From the NCBI RefSeq assembly GCF_030816715.1, contig NZ_JAUSYH010000001.1:1488001-1552000 (forward strand): a stretch of 64,000 nucleotides of DNA. The letters are read 5' to 3'. The stretch's first letter is position 1; each line of letters opens with the position of its first letter. The notes beneath the pieces were generated by a model. The model searched no databases. It was given only the letters and a program-made list of their open reading frames with translations, and was not told the origin of the DNA. Positions 35,596 through 43,406 of this stretch are shown here, in pieces. The position numbers and the translations under genes were made by a program. Source of the stretch: Streptomyces achromogenes. Lineage in GTDB: Bacteria; Actinomycetota; Actinomycetes; Streptomycetales; Streptomycetaceae.

Positions 35596-36360
35596 ATGAA
35601 CCTGTTCACCCTGCCCCGCCATGCCCGCCGCCACGCGGCCGGCTGGTCCCACCCCTACCCGGCCGGCCCCTGGTCGCCCGTGTTCTACGCAGACGGCGAC
35701 GACGGCCAGGACGACGACGCCGACGACGGCAAGGGCGACGACGAGGACGGCGACGGGGAGGACGACGGCAAGGGCGACGACTCCGACGACTCCGACGACT
35801 CCGACGACGGCAAGGACGGCGAGGACGACGACGACCCGGAGGGCGCCGACGAACTCGGCGACAAGGGCAAGCGCGCGCTCGCGTCCATGAAAGGCAAGTG
35901 GCGCACCGAGCGCGACAAGCGCCGCGAGCTCGAGCAGCAGCTGGCGGCCAAGGACGGCGCCGACGAGGCCGAGCAGACCCGCCGCAAGGCGGAGGCCGAC
36001 GCGATCGCCAAGGCCAACGGCCGCATCCTGCGCGCCGAGATCCGAGCCGCGGCCAAGGGCCGGCTCAACGACCCCAAGGACGCTCTCACGTTCCTCGACC
36101 TCGAGCAGTTCGAGGTCGGCGAGGACGGCGAGATCGACACCGAGGAGATCGAAGAGGCCATCTCCGATCTCCTCAAGAACAAGCCCTACCTGGCAGCCGC
36201 AACGGCGAAGAGGTTCCAGGGCACCGGCGACGGCGGAGCGGCGCGCAAGGCGTCCCGGCCCAAGCAGCTCAGCCGAGCAGACCTGAAGACCATGACCGCC
36301 GAGCAGATCGACAAGGCCACCAACGAGGGCCGCCTCGACGACGTGCTCAACGGCAAATAG
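35596..36360 (+). CDS. Scaffolding protein
   Basis: 254 aa. A very acidic Asp/Gly/Lys tract (about 34-80) is followed by a coiled coil (GKWRTERDKRRELEQQLAAK) and a basic C-terminus, typical of siphovirus scaffolds. The position between MuF-like and coat genes fits. ATG at 35596 has GGGAGC upstream. Confidence 0.82.
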   Translation: MNLFTLPRHARRHAAGWSHPYPAGPWSPVFYADGDDGQDDDADDGKGDDEDGDGEDDGKGDDSDDSDDSDDGKDGEDDDDPEGADELGDKGKRALASMKGKWRTERDKRRELEQQLAAKDGADEAEQTRRKAEADAIAKANGRILRAEIRAAAKGRLNDPKDALTFLDLEQFEVGEDGEIDTEEIEEAISDLLKNKPYLAAATAKRFQGTGDGGAARKASRPKQLSRADLKTMTAEQIDKATNEGRLDDVLNGK

Positions 36361-36374
36361 CCAGGAGGTATCCC

Positions 36375-37241
36375 ATGACCGTCCGGAACTTCGTTCCCGA
36401 GATCTGGAGCAGCAAGCTCCTCGTCGCGACCCGCAAGGCCCTGGTGTACGCGGCGCCCAACGTCGTGAACCGCGACTACGAGGGCGAGATCAGCGAGGCG
36501 GGTGACACCGTCCGCATCACGTCGGTGTCCCGGCCGGCGATCGGCACCTACGTCCCGGGCACGACGACGATCACCCCGGAGAAGCTGACCACCGGTCAGC
36601 GCACGCTCGTCGTCGACCAGTCGAAATACTGGGCGTTCAGCATCGACGACGTCGACAAGCGGCAGGCGAAGTCCAACCTGATCCCGCAGGCCATGAGCGA
36701 GGCCGCCTACGGCCTGGCCGACGTCATCGACCAGTACGTCGCCGGGCTGTACACGCAGATCCAGGCGTCGAACTTCCTCAACGTGGTCGGCTCGCCGATC
36801 GACACGTACACCGCGCCCACGGACTTCTACAACAAGATCCTCGTGCCGCTGCGTACGAAGCTCACCAAGTCCGACGTGCCGACGTCGGGCCGGTACGTGA
36901 TCGTCCCGCCGGACGGCTACGCGTCCCTGCTGCTCGACGACCGGTTCATCAAGGCCGACAACGCCGGCACCGACGCGGGCCTGCGCAACGGGCTCGTCGG
37001 CCGCGCGGCCGGATTCGACATCTACGAGTCGAACAACTGCCCCGTCCCGACCGGCGACACCACCGTCGTCCTGGCCGGGGTGAAGGAGGCCATCACCTTC
37101 GCCGAGCAGATCAACAAGACCGAGGCATACCGCCCCGAGTCGTCCTTCAGCGACGCCGTGAAGGGCCTGGCCCTGTACGGGGCGAAGGTCATCCGCCCGG
37201 ACCACCTGGCCGCCGCGTTCATCAACCCCACGGCCGCCTGA
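36375..37241 (+). CDS. Major capsid protein (P22 coat-like)
   Basis: 288-aa coat protein. It starts MTVRNFVPEIWSSKLLVATR and contains VNRDYEGEISEAGDTVRIT, the beginning shared by P22-type coats of actinophages, then SKYWAFSIDDVDKRQAK and LDDRFIKADNAG. A strong AGGAGG precedes the ATG, as expected for the most abundant virion protein. It forms the icosahedral shell. Confidence 0.93.
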   Translation: MTVRNFVPEIWSSKLLVATRKALVYAAPNVVNRDYEGEISEAGDTVRITSVSRPAIGTYVPGTTTITPEKLTTGQRTLVVDQSKYWAFSIDDVDKRQAKSNLIPQAMSEAAYGLADVIDQYVAGLYTQIQASNFLNVVGSPIDTYTAPTDFYNKILVPLRTKLTKSDVPTSGRYVIVPPDGYASLLLDDRFIKADNAGTDAGLRNGLVGRAAGFDIYESNNCPVPTGDTTVVLAGVKEAITFAEQINKTEAYRPESSFSDAVKGLALYGAKVIRPDHLAAAFINPTAA

Positions 37242-37444
37242 TGCCGAACTGGGTGAAGACGACGAGCAACAGCGGCGGCCGCATCAACCTGGACCAGACG
37301 TTCTCGCTGCTCATCACGGGCAGCACCACGTTCTCAGTCACGGCGCGCGCCGTAGACGGGTCTGCGGGCGTCGTCGCGCAGGATCTTTCGTCGGTTCAGG
37401 CCGCCGAAGACTTCATCGACAACCTCCTCCTGAACGGGAGCTGA
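37241..37444 (+). CDS. Small virion-region protein
   Basis: 67 aa, start overlapping the coat stop (TGATG). Polar, beta-rich (SLLITGSTTFSVTARAVDGS). No family recognised; possibly a head accessory protein. Confidence 0.68.
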   Translation: MPNWVKTTSNSGGRINLDQTFSLLITGSTTFSVTARAVDGSAGVVAQDLSSVQAAEDFIDNLLLNGS

Positions 37445-37446
37445 CC

Positions 37447-37818
37447 ATGGCCACGACCCAGCTGAGCTACACCAGCCTTCCGCCCAACAGCGGTGTGGTG
37501 AACCCGACCGGCACGACCCTCGTGGCCGCGCCGACCAACGACATGCAGCTCGCCAACGCAGAGGCGGAGAAGACCGTCCTGCGCGTCACGAACACCGACG
37601 ACGACACGGCCCTGACCATCACGGTCAAGGCCGGCGACAACCCGCCCGCGATCGCGGCCGGGCAGGGAGACCTCGCCGTCTCCGTCGCGTTCGGCACCAC
37701 GCACTTCATCGGCCCGTTCGAGTCCGGCCGGTTCATCCAGTCCGACGGCTCGCTGATGATCACGTCGTCGACGACGACGGGGACCATCGCCGCCCTCAAG
37801 GTCCCGAGGAACACCTGA
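37447..37818 (+). CDS. Putative head decoration/structural protein
   Basis: 123 aa, beta-rich with Thr/Asp pairs (RVTNTDDDTALTITVKAGDN) and a conserved-looking HFIGPFESGRFIQSDGSL. Similar beta-sandwich proteins follow coat genes in actinophages. A second protein of this type lies at 39268. Confidence 0.7.
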   Translation: MATTQLSYTSLPPNSGVVNPTGTTLVAAPTNDMQLANAEAEKTVLRVTNTDDDTALTITVKAGDNPPAIAAGQGDLAVSVAFGTTHFIGPFESGRFIQSDGSLMITSSTTTGTIAALKVPRNT

Positions 37819-37819
37819 C

Positions 37820-38299
37820 ATGGCCGAGACGATCTACGTGCGCGGGGAGGGCGGGGCCGTCATCGCGATGGACCTGCCCCTGCCCGAGGGCATCCAGGAG
37901 CGCCTCGACCGCGGCGCGATCCAGCGGGTCAACGCGGACGGCTCCCCGCACTACGCCGCACCCGCGCGGGCGCCTGCGCCGGCGGCCGCCGTCCCGCAGG
38001 GCAGCGCGCTGACCCAGGGCATCGTCCCGCGCCCGGGCGCACGGGCGAACAAGGACGACTGGGTGCTGTGGGCCATGGCCGTGCACGCCGTCCCCGAGGC
38101 GGACGCCGAGGCGATGACCAAGACGCAGCTGCAGGAGCTGCCCGAGCATCCCGCCCCGGCCGCGCGCCCGGGCGACGGGCGGCCGGACGAGAGCGCCGAC
38201 AAGTCGGCCTGGATCGACTACACGGTCAAGGCCGGCCGCATGTCCCGCGAGGACGCCGAGGCGTACACGAAGGACGACCTGATCGCCCTGTTCGCCTGA
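37820..38299 (+). CDS. Head-region protein with two LEM/HeH-like repeats
   Basis: 159 aa. Two 30-residue repeats, 78-107 (KDDWVLWAMAVHAVPEADAE...) and 128-157 (KSAWIDYTVKAGRMSREDAE...), share a pattern of W, hydrophobic, EDAEAxTKxxL. A Pro/Ala linker joins them to an N-terminal beta region. Likely a structural or DNA-binding accessory; function unknown. Confidence 0.75.
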   Translation: MAETIYVRGEGGAVIAMDLPLPEGIQERLDRGAIQRVNADGSPHYAAPARAPAPAAAVPQGSALTQGIVPRPGARANKDDWVLWAMAVHAVPEADAEAMTKTQLQELPEHPAPAARPGDGRPDESADKSAWIDYTVKAGRMSREDAEAYTKDDLIALFA

Positions 38300-38318
38300 G
38301 CCACGGAAAGGGGGCGTC

Positions 38319-38912
38319 ATGGCGCTCGCCGCTCTGGCGACCACGGCCGACCTCGCCGCGCGCGGGCTGACCGTGAGCGTCGAGGAGACCACGGTCGCCG
38401 AGACCTATCTCGACGTCGCATCGACCGCCGTGCGCGAGGCGGCCGGCGTGCCCATCTCGCAGACCGCGTCCACGGTCACCCTGGAAGGGCCGGCCTCCGA
38501 GTGGCTGACGCTGCCTGGGCCGCCGATCATCTCGGTGGCCTCGGTGGCGGTCGACGGCGAGGCGGTCACCGACTGGCGGCTGAGCTCACACCGCCTGTGG
38601 CGGGCGTGCGGCTGGTCGCCAGGCTGCGGGCCCGCCGAGGTCGAGGTGACCCAGACGCACGGCCTGGCCGACGTGCCCGCGGACATCGTCGACCTGGTCT
38701 GTCGGATCACGGGGACGGCGCTGGCCGACTACCGGGCCGACAGCGAGGGCGCGGGCGTGGCCGCCGGCGACGTCCGCGCCGAACGGATCGGGGACTACTC
38801 CGTCACCTACGGCGGTGAAGGGCTGATCACGTCCATGGAGCTGCCCGCCTACCTGCGCGAGCGGCTCGCCGCCCGCTTCGGCGGCGGCGCCGCACTGCTG
38901 AGGCTGCGGTGA
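38319..38912 (+). CDS. Head-tail connector protein
   Basis: 197 aa. The pattern ATTADLAARG at the N-terminus, VEETTVAETYLDVASTAVRE and a C-terminal GDYSVTYGGEGLITSMELPA is that of gp6-like head-tail connectors attached under the portal. The next gene overlaps its stop. Confidence 0.85.
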   Translation: MALAALATTADLAARGLTVSVEETTVAETYLDVASTAVREAAGVPISQTASTVTLEGPASEWLTLPGPPIISVASVAVDGEAVTDWRLSSHRLWRACGWSPGCGPAEVEVTQTHGLADVPADIVDLVCRITGTALADYRADSEGAGVAAGDVRAERIGDYSVTYGGEGLITSMELPAYLRERLAARFGGGAALLRLR

Positions 38913-39268
38913 GGGGCCGCCCGAGCATCGGCCGCTACCTGAACCGCACGCTCACTGTGTGGCGGCCGCAGACCGCCGAGGACGGCCACGGCGGACAGAG
39001 CACCGTACTGGTCGAGGTGGGCGGCGTGCGGGCGAAGGTCGACCAGCCCTCGCCGACCGAGCGCATGGTGGCCGCCTCGACGAGCTCGCGCCACTCGCAC
39101 GACGTGTACCTGCTGCCGAGCGCGGACGTGCGCCGCGGCGACGAGCTGCGCGGCACCGACGCGCTGGGCACCGACCAGGTGTTCCGCGTGCAGGCGGTCG
39201 TGCAGCCGTCAACGCCCGTGTACTCCAAGGCTCTCGTCGAGCTGATCCAGACAGAAGGACAACGCTGA
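38909..39268 (+). CDS. Head closure (stopper) protein
   Basis: 119 aa, GTG start overlapping the connector stop. RTLTVWRPQTAEDGHGGQST and VRAKVDQPSPTERM fit SPP1 gp16-like head-completion proteins. It blocks DNA exit before tail joining. Confidence 0.8.
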   Translation: MRGRPSIGRYLNRTLTVWRPQTAEDGHGGQSTVLVEVGGVRAKVDQPSPTERMVAASTSSRHSHDVYLLPSADVRRGDELRGTDALGTDQVFRVQAVVQPSTPVYSKALVELIQTEGQR

Positions 39269-39606
39269 TGGCTGACCTCTCCACCACCAAGATCACCGTA
39301 GCGGCGGGCAACCTCGACCTGGCGGCCGCGGCCACCGCCGCGGCCGCGGGAGGCGACACCGCGCTCGTCGGCCCGAACCGCTTCCTGTACGTGAACAACG
39401 GCAGCGGCGGATCGATCACGGTCACGGTCGCCACCCCGGGCTCGGCGTCCGGCTTCGCGATCGCCGACGGCGCCTATGCCGTCGCCGCGGGGAAGACCGC
39501 GATCATCCCGCTGACCAACGTCTTCCGCGGGTCGACAGGCAGGGCGGCGATCACCTACAGCGCCGTCACCTCCCTCACCGTCCGCCCGTTCGAGCTGGGC
39601 ACCTGA
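39268..39606 (+). CDS. Beta-rich virion-region protein
   Basis: 112 aa, TGATG overlap. Ala-rich N-terminus and beta-strand segments (VNNGSGGSITVTVATPGSAS) recall the 37447 protein, suggesting related structural folds. Function unknown. Confidence 0.68.
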   Translation: MADLSTTKITVAAGNLDLAAAATAAAAGGDTALVGPNRFLYVNNGSGGSITVTVATPGSASGFAIADGAYAVAAGKTAIIPLTNVFRGSTGRAAITYSAVTSLTVRPFELGT

Positions 39607-39782
39607 TGGCCACCCCCCAGCGGCCGCCGATGCCGCAGATCGAGCCGCAGGAATGCCGGGCCCGCGCCGAAGAGACCCTCCTCGACGGCGCCAGAGCGGA
39701 CGAGTCGCGGGCTCTCGCATGGGCACTGCTCGCCGTCGCCGGCGAACTGCACGAGATCCGCCGACAGCGCGGGAGGAGGTGA
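39606..39782 (+). CDS. 58-aa phage protein
   Basis: Short gene starting in TGATG overlap. The product has a Pro-rich start and one amphipathic helix (ARADESRALAWALLAVAGEL). It carries the next gene's ribosome site, GGGAGGAGG, in its last codons. Function unknown. Confidence 0.62.
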   Translation: MATPQRPPMPQIEPQECRARAEETLLDGARADESRALAWALLAVAGELHEIRRQRGRR

Positions 39783-39786
39783 CCTG

Positions 39787-40179
39787 GTGGCTCGCCGCTC
39801 CCGTGCACCCGTCACGATCACCGGCCTGGATCGGCTGCGCAAGCGCCTGCAGGACCTGCCCGACGAGATCGAGGCCGGGCTCGTCAAAGCCGTGCAGGAG
39901 TCGGCCGAAGCCGTCCGTGACGACGTCAGGCGCACCGTGCCCGTCGACGCCCGCGGCGATGACGGCCACCACCTCCGGGACTCTGTCGCCATCCGCTACC
40001 GGGAGGGCGGCCTGGTCGCAGAGGTCGGCTGGTTCGACCCGGACGACTCCTACGCCACCTATCTCGAGTACGGCACCCGCCGCCGGCCCGCGCAGCCGTC
40101 GCTGGTCCCGGCCTTCGAGCGCGAGCGCCGGCAGTACGAGGCCCGGCTGACGGAAGAGGTACGGAGGGTGCTGCGGTGA
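39787..40179 (+). CDS. HK97 gp10-like tail-completion protein
   Basis: 130 aa, GTG start. ITGLDRLRKRLQDLPDEIEA and VAEVGWFDPDDSYATYLEYG followed by RPAQPSLVPAFE are characteristic of HK97-gp10/tail-completion proteins. Coupled to the next gene. Confidence 0.88.
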   Translation: MARRSRAPVTITGLDRLRKRLQDLPDEIEAGLVKAVQESAEAVRDDVRRTVPVDARGDDGHHLRDSVAIRYREGGLVAEVGWFDPDDSYATYLEYGTRRRPAQPSLVPAFERERRQYEARLTEEVRRVLR

Positions 40180-40604
40180 CCTCGCCCGTGCCCGACCTGG
40201 CGGCGCTGCCCGTCCGTGACGCCGTCCGCACCGTGCTCCTGGCCGACGCCCTGCTGGCGGGCATGCTGCAGGGCGTCCTCGACGCCGTCCCGGAGGGCCA
40301 GCCCTTCCCATACATCCACCTCGGCGACGTCGTCGAGACGCCCGCCGACGCGCACGACCGGTTCGGCAGCGAGACGCTGCTGACCCTGCACGTGTGGTCG
40401 AAGTACCGCGGCTACGCGGAGGCCCTGACGATCGCCGCGCGCGTGCGCCAGGTCCTCGACCACGCTCCGCTGACGATCCCCGGGCACCGGTGGACATGGA
40501 CGCGGTTCGTGTCCCTGCAGACCCTGACCGACCCCGAGCCCCCGGGCGACATCCGGCATGTGCCGATGACGTTCCGCATCGGCACCGAGGCCGACCCCGC
40601 ATAG
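40176..40604 (+). CDS. Tail terminator protein (DUF3168-like)
   Basis: 142 aa, GTGA overlap. PFPYIHLGDVVETPADAHDR and LTLHVWSKYRGYAEALTIAA match the tail-terminator family, which caps the tail tube at the head-proximal end. Confidence 0.85.
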   Translation: MTSPVPDLAALPVRDAVRTVLLADALLAGMLQGVLDAVPEGQPFPYIHLGDVVETPADAHDRFGSETLLTLHVWSKYRGYAEALTIAARVRQVLDHAPLTIPGHRWTWTRFVSLQTLTDPEPPGDIRHVPMTFRIGTEADPA

Positions 40605-40648
40605 ACCCGCTCACCCCGGCCCCGGCCGGATCCAGCAAGGAGGAAGCC

Positions 40649-41083
40649 ATGGCCGGCCTTGACGCCTTCGGCACGCAACTCAAGCGCGACACGACGGGCA
40701 GCGGCTCGTTCACCGCCGTCGCCAACGTCTCGGACGTCTCCGGGCCGTCGAGGTCGCGTGAGGCCATCGAGGTGACCGCCCACGACTCCCCCGACCAGTA
40801 CCGGGAGTTCGTCAAGGGCCTCAAGGACGGCGGGGAGGTTGAGATCACCATCAACTACGACCCCGCCGCCACGACCCACCAGGCGCTCGACGACGACTTC
40901 GAGGAGGACGACCTTCGCGACTACCAGGTCGTCATCCTGCCGGGCAAGGCGGCCGAGCACACATGGGACTTCACCGCCCTGATCACCGATCTCGGGGACG
41001 AGTTCCCGCACGACGACAAGATGGAGCGCAGCGTCACGTTCAAGATCTCCGGCAAGCCGTCGCTGACCGCGACAGGCGCCTGA
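40649..41083 (+). CDS. Major tail tube protein
   Basis: 144 aa. It begins MAGLDAFGTQLKRDTTGSGS, followed by VANVSDVSGPSRSREAIEVT and KGLKDGGEVEITINYDPA, matching lambda gpV/phiC31-type tail tube proteins. AAGGAGG upstream. Polymerises into the tail tube. Confidence 0.9.
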   Translation: MAGLDAFGTQLKRDTTGSGSFTAVANVSDVSGPSRSREAIEVTAHDSPDQYREFVKGLKDGGEVEITINYDPAATTHQALDDDFEEDDLRDYQVVILPGKAAEHTWDFTALITDLGDEFPHDDKMERSVTFKISGKPSLTATGA

Positions 41084-41105
41084 CGGGAAGGGGGAGGAAC
41101 ACACC

Positions 41106-41516
41106 GTGGCACTGCTGACGAGAGCTCAGATTAACGACGCCGTGGACCGCAAGTGGGAGGACGTGCCCGTGCCCGAATGGGGCGAGGGCGCGCAGGTCCG
41201 TCTCATGGAGCTGTCCGCCGCCGACCGGGGATACATCGAGGCCGGCTCCGTCGTGGCCCAGGGGCAGAACCCCCAGCTCAAGGTGGAGTCCCTCAAGGTC
41301 TACCGGCAAAAGCTCGTCGCGTTCGCCCTGGTCGACGAGAAGTTCGAGCGGCTGTACTCCAACAAGGAGATCAGCGAGCTGGACAAGAAGTCCGGAGCGG
41401 TGATCGAGCGGCTGGCGGCCAAGGTCCAGGAGCTGTCGGGTATGGGCCGGTTCGCCGTGAAGGAAGCCGAGGGAAACTCCGACGCCGCCCCGAGCGGCTC
41501 TTCCGCTTCCGGCTAG
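41106..41516 (+). CDS. Tail assembly chaperone (G-type)
   Basis: 136 aa, GTG start. An acidic, helical protein between tail tube and tape measure genes, the usual position of the lambda gpG analogue. The frame contains GGGAAAC near its end, where some ribosomes slip -1 to make the longer form. Confidence 0.88.
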   Translation: MALLTRAQINDAVDRKWEDVPVPEWGEGAQVRLMELSAADRGYIEAGSVVAQGQNPQLKVESLKVYRQKLVAFALVDEKFERLYSNKEISELDKKSGAVIERLAAKVQELSGMGRFAVKEAEGNSDAAPSGSSASG

Positions 41517-41833
41517 CGGAACACCTCGGGATGACGGTGGCCGACCTGGACTCGCGGCTGGGCTCGGCCGAGCTGACCGAGTGGATGGCGCTCGAGAGGA
41601 TCACCGGCCCGCTCGGCAGACGCCGGCAGGACATCCAGGCGGCCACCATCGCGGCCACCATCGCCAACGCCAACCGGGGCAAGGGCGGCAAGAAATTCCT
41701 GGTGTCCGACTTCCTGCTGCCCTACGGGGCGGAGCAGAAAGGCCCCGAGGAACTGCTCGCGAAGATCCGCGGCATCAACCAGTCGATGGGAGGCGAAGAG
41801 CATGGGCCAGCCGGCGGACGAGGTGAAAATTGA
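41106..41833 (+). CDS. Tail assembly chaperone, -1 frameshift product (GT-type)
   Basis: Fusion of 124 residues from the G-type frame with 118 residues of the -1 frame (41477-41833), about 242 aa. The second frame encodes LAEHLGMTVADLDSRLGSAE, LTEWMALERITGPLGRRRQD and a C-terminus ending before the tape measure start. This region has no start of its own in a suitable place. Both forms assist tape-measure folding in siphophages. Confidence 0.86.
41471..41477 (+). other. Slippery heptamer GGGAAAC
   Basis: In the zero frame it reads ..G GGA AAC, the X XXY YYZ arrangement for -1 slippage. The overlap with the second frame continues to the stop at 41514-41516. Confidence 0.85.
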
Positions 41834-43403
41834 GATCGCCGCGGACATGGGCAACACGTCCGCAACGCTCGACGACGCGGCCAACAGCCTCGACAAAATC
41901 GACGACGCAGCCACGTCTGCCAGCGACGGCCTCGGTCAGGCGGACACGGAGTCCGGCGGCCTCGCCGGCAGCATGGACAAGGTCGGCGCCGCATCGCTCG
42001 GGGCCGCCGCCGCGTTCGCCAGCATGGGCGACATCGTCGACAGCGCGGTTGATCTGTGGAACACCGGAGAGCAGCGGGCCGACGACCTCGCGCGTGCACA
42101 GAACGACGTCGCCCAGGCCGCGCTCGATGTCAAGCAGGCCAACGTCGACATGCGGCAGTCGCAGATCGATGCGAACCAGGCTCAGCAGGACGGCACCCAG
42201 GCGGGCATCGACCTCAAGCAGGCCCTCCTCGACCAGAAGACCGCGCAGAAGGACTACAACGACGCGGTCAAGGAGTTCGGCCCGAAGTCGCTGGAGGCTC
42301 AGCAGGCGCAGATCGACCTGGCGCAGGCGGACGCCGACGCCAAGCAGGCCAAGCTGGACGGCAAGCAGGCGACCGAGGACTACAGCCAGGCCCAGGTCGA
42401 CGGCAAGCAGGCGGTCATCGACGCCAGCAACGCGCAGCTGGACCTCAACGAGGCGCAGCGCGCCCAGGTCGGTGCGGGCGTCATGGGCTCCTGGCTGGGC
42501 GTCGTCTCGCAGGTCGGCACGGCGCTGTTCGGGCTGATCGGCACGTTCGCGCTGTTCGGGGCCGAGACCGTCGCCACCGCGGCGACCGCGGTCGGATCGG
42601 CCGTCGCCACGGCCGCGGCGTGGGTGGGCGGCTGGATCGCCATGGCCGCCTCCGCCACGCTGAGCGCGATCACCATGGCGGCCGCGTGGCTGCTCTCCAT
42701 CTGGCCGATCGCCCTGATCATCGCCGCCGTCATCGGTGTCGCGGCGGTCATCGTGGCCAACTGGGACACGATCAGAGACGCCACGGTCAGGATCTGGGGC
42801 GCGGTGTGGACGTGGCTTCAGGGGCTGTGGAGCGACATCGTGTCCGGCCTCAGTACGGCCTTCGGCGTCATCAAGAGCATCTTCTTCACGTTCCATCCGC
42901 TGGGAATCATCATCGCGAACTGGGGCGGGATCACCGGCTGGATCAGCCAGACGTGGAAGGCGGCCGGCGACGCCGTGTCCGCCGGCGTGCGCCGCATCGG
43001 CGGCTTCCTCGGCGGCATGTGGAACGGCATCACCGCGGGACTGCGCGGAGCCCTCAACGGGGCGATCGGGCTCATCAACAGCGCCATCGGCGGCATCAAC
43101 AGCCTGATCTCGGGCGCCAACCGGGTGCCGGGCGTGAGCATCCCGCACATCCCCACGATCCCCTACCTCGCCGAGGGCGGCATCACTACCGGCCCCACCA
43201 TGGCCATGATCGGCGAGGGTCCCGAGCAGGAAGCCGTGCTCCCCCTGAGCAAGCTGCAGGGCCTGCTGAACAAGTCTTCCGGCGGTGTGAGCCGGGTCGT
43301 GATCGGCTTCGACAACCCGGCCGGCGACCCGTTCATCACGTTCCTGCAGGAGATCACCCGCACCAAGGGCGGGGGCTCCATCGTCCAACTCGCAGAAGGG
43401 TGA
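41802..43403 (+). CDS. Tape measure protein
   Basis: 533 aa, setting tail length. Residues 102-214 form a regular heptad with an acidic residue every seven positions; a hydrophobic, Ala-rich central part with several membrane-like helices (about 225-320) follows, then a Gly-rich C-terminus (GGITTGPTMAMIGEGPEQEA) typical of tape measures. It is short for the family, implying a short tail. The start overlaps the frameshifted chaperone by 32 bp. Confidence 0.9.
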   Translation: MGQPADEVKIEIAADMGNTSATLDDAANSLDKIDDAATSASDGLGQADTESGGLAGSMDKVGAASLGAAAAFASMGDIVDSAVDLWNTGEQRADDLARAQNDVAQAALDVKQANVDMRQSQIDANQAQQDGTQAGIDLKQALLDQKTAQKDYNDAVKEFGPKSLEAQQAQIDLAQADADAKQAKLDGKQATEDYSQAQVDGKQAVIDASNAQLDLNEAQRAQVGAGVMGSWLGVVSQVGTALFGLIGTFALFGAETVATAATAVGSAVATAAAWVGGWIAMAASATLSAITMAAAWLLSIWPIALIIAAVIGVAAVIVANWDTIRDATVRIWGAVWTWLQGLWSDIVSGLSTAFGVIKSIFFTFHPLGIIIANWGGITGWISQTWKAAGDAVSAGVRRIGGFLGGMWNGITAGLRGALNGAIGLINSAIGGINSLISGANRVPGVSIPHIPTIPYLAEGGITTGPTMAMIGEGPEQEAVLPLSKLQGLLNKSSGGVSRVVIGFDNPAGDPFITFLQEITRTKGGGSIVQLAEG

Positions 43404-43406
43404 CCC

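Noticed and set aside
35685..36182. Ser-rich minus-strand frame opposite the scaffold
   Set aside because: It is the complement of the Asp-rich scaffold codons (GAC to GTC/TCG reading), not an independent gene.
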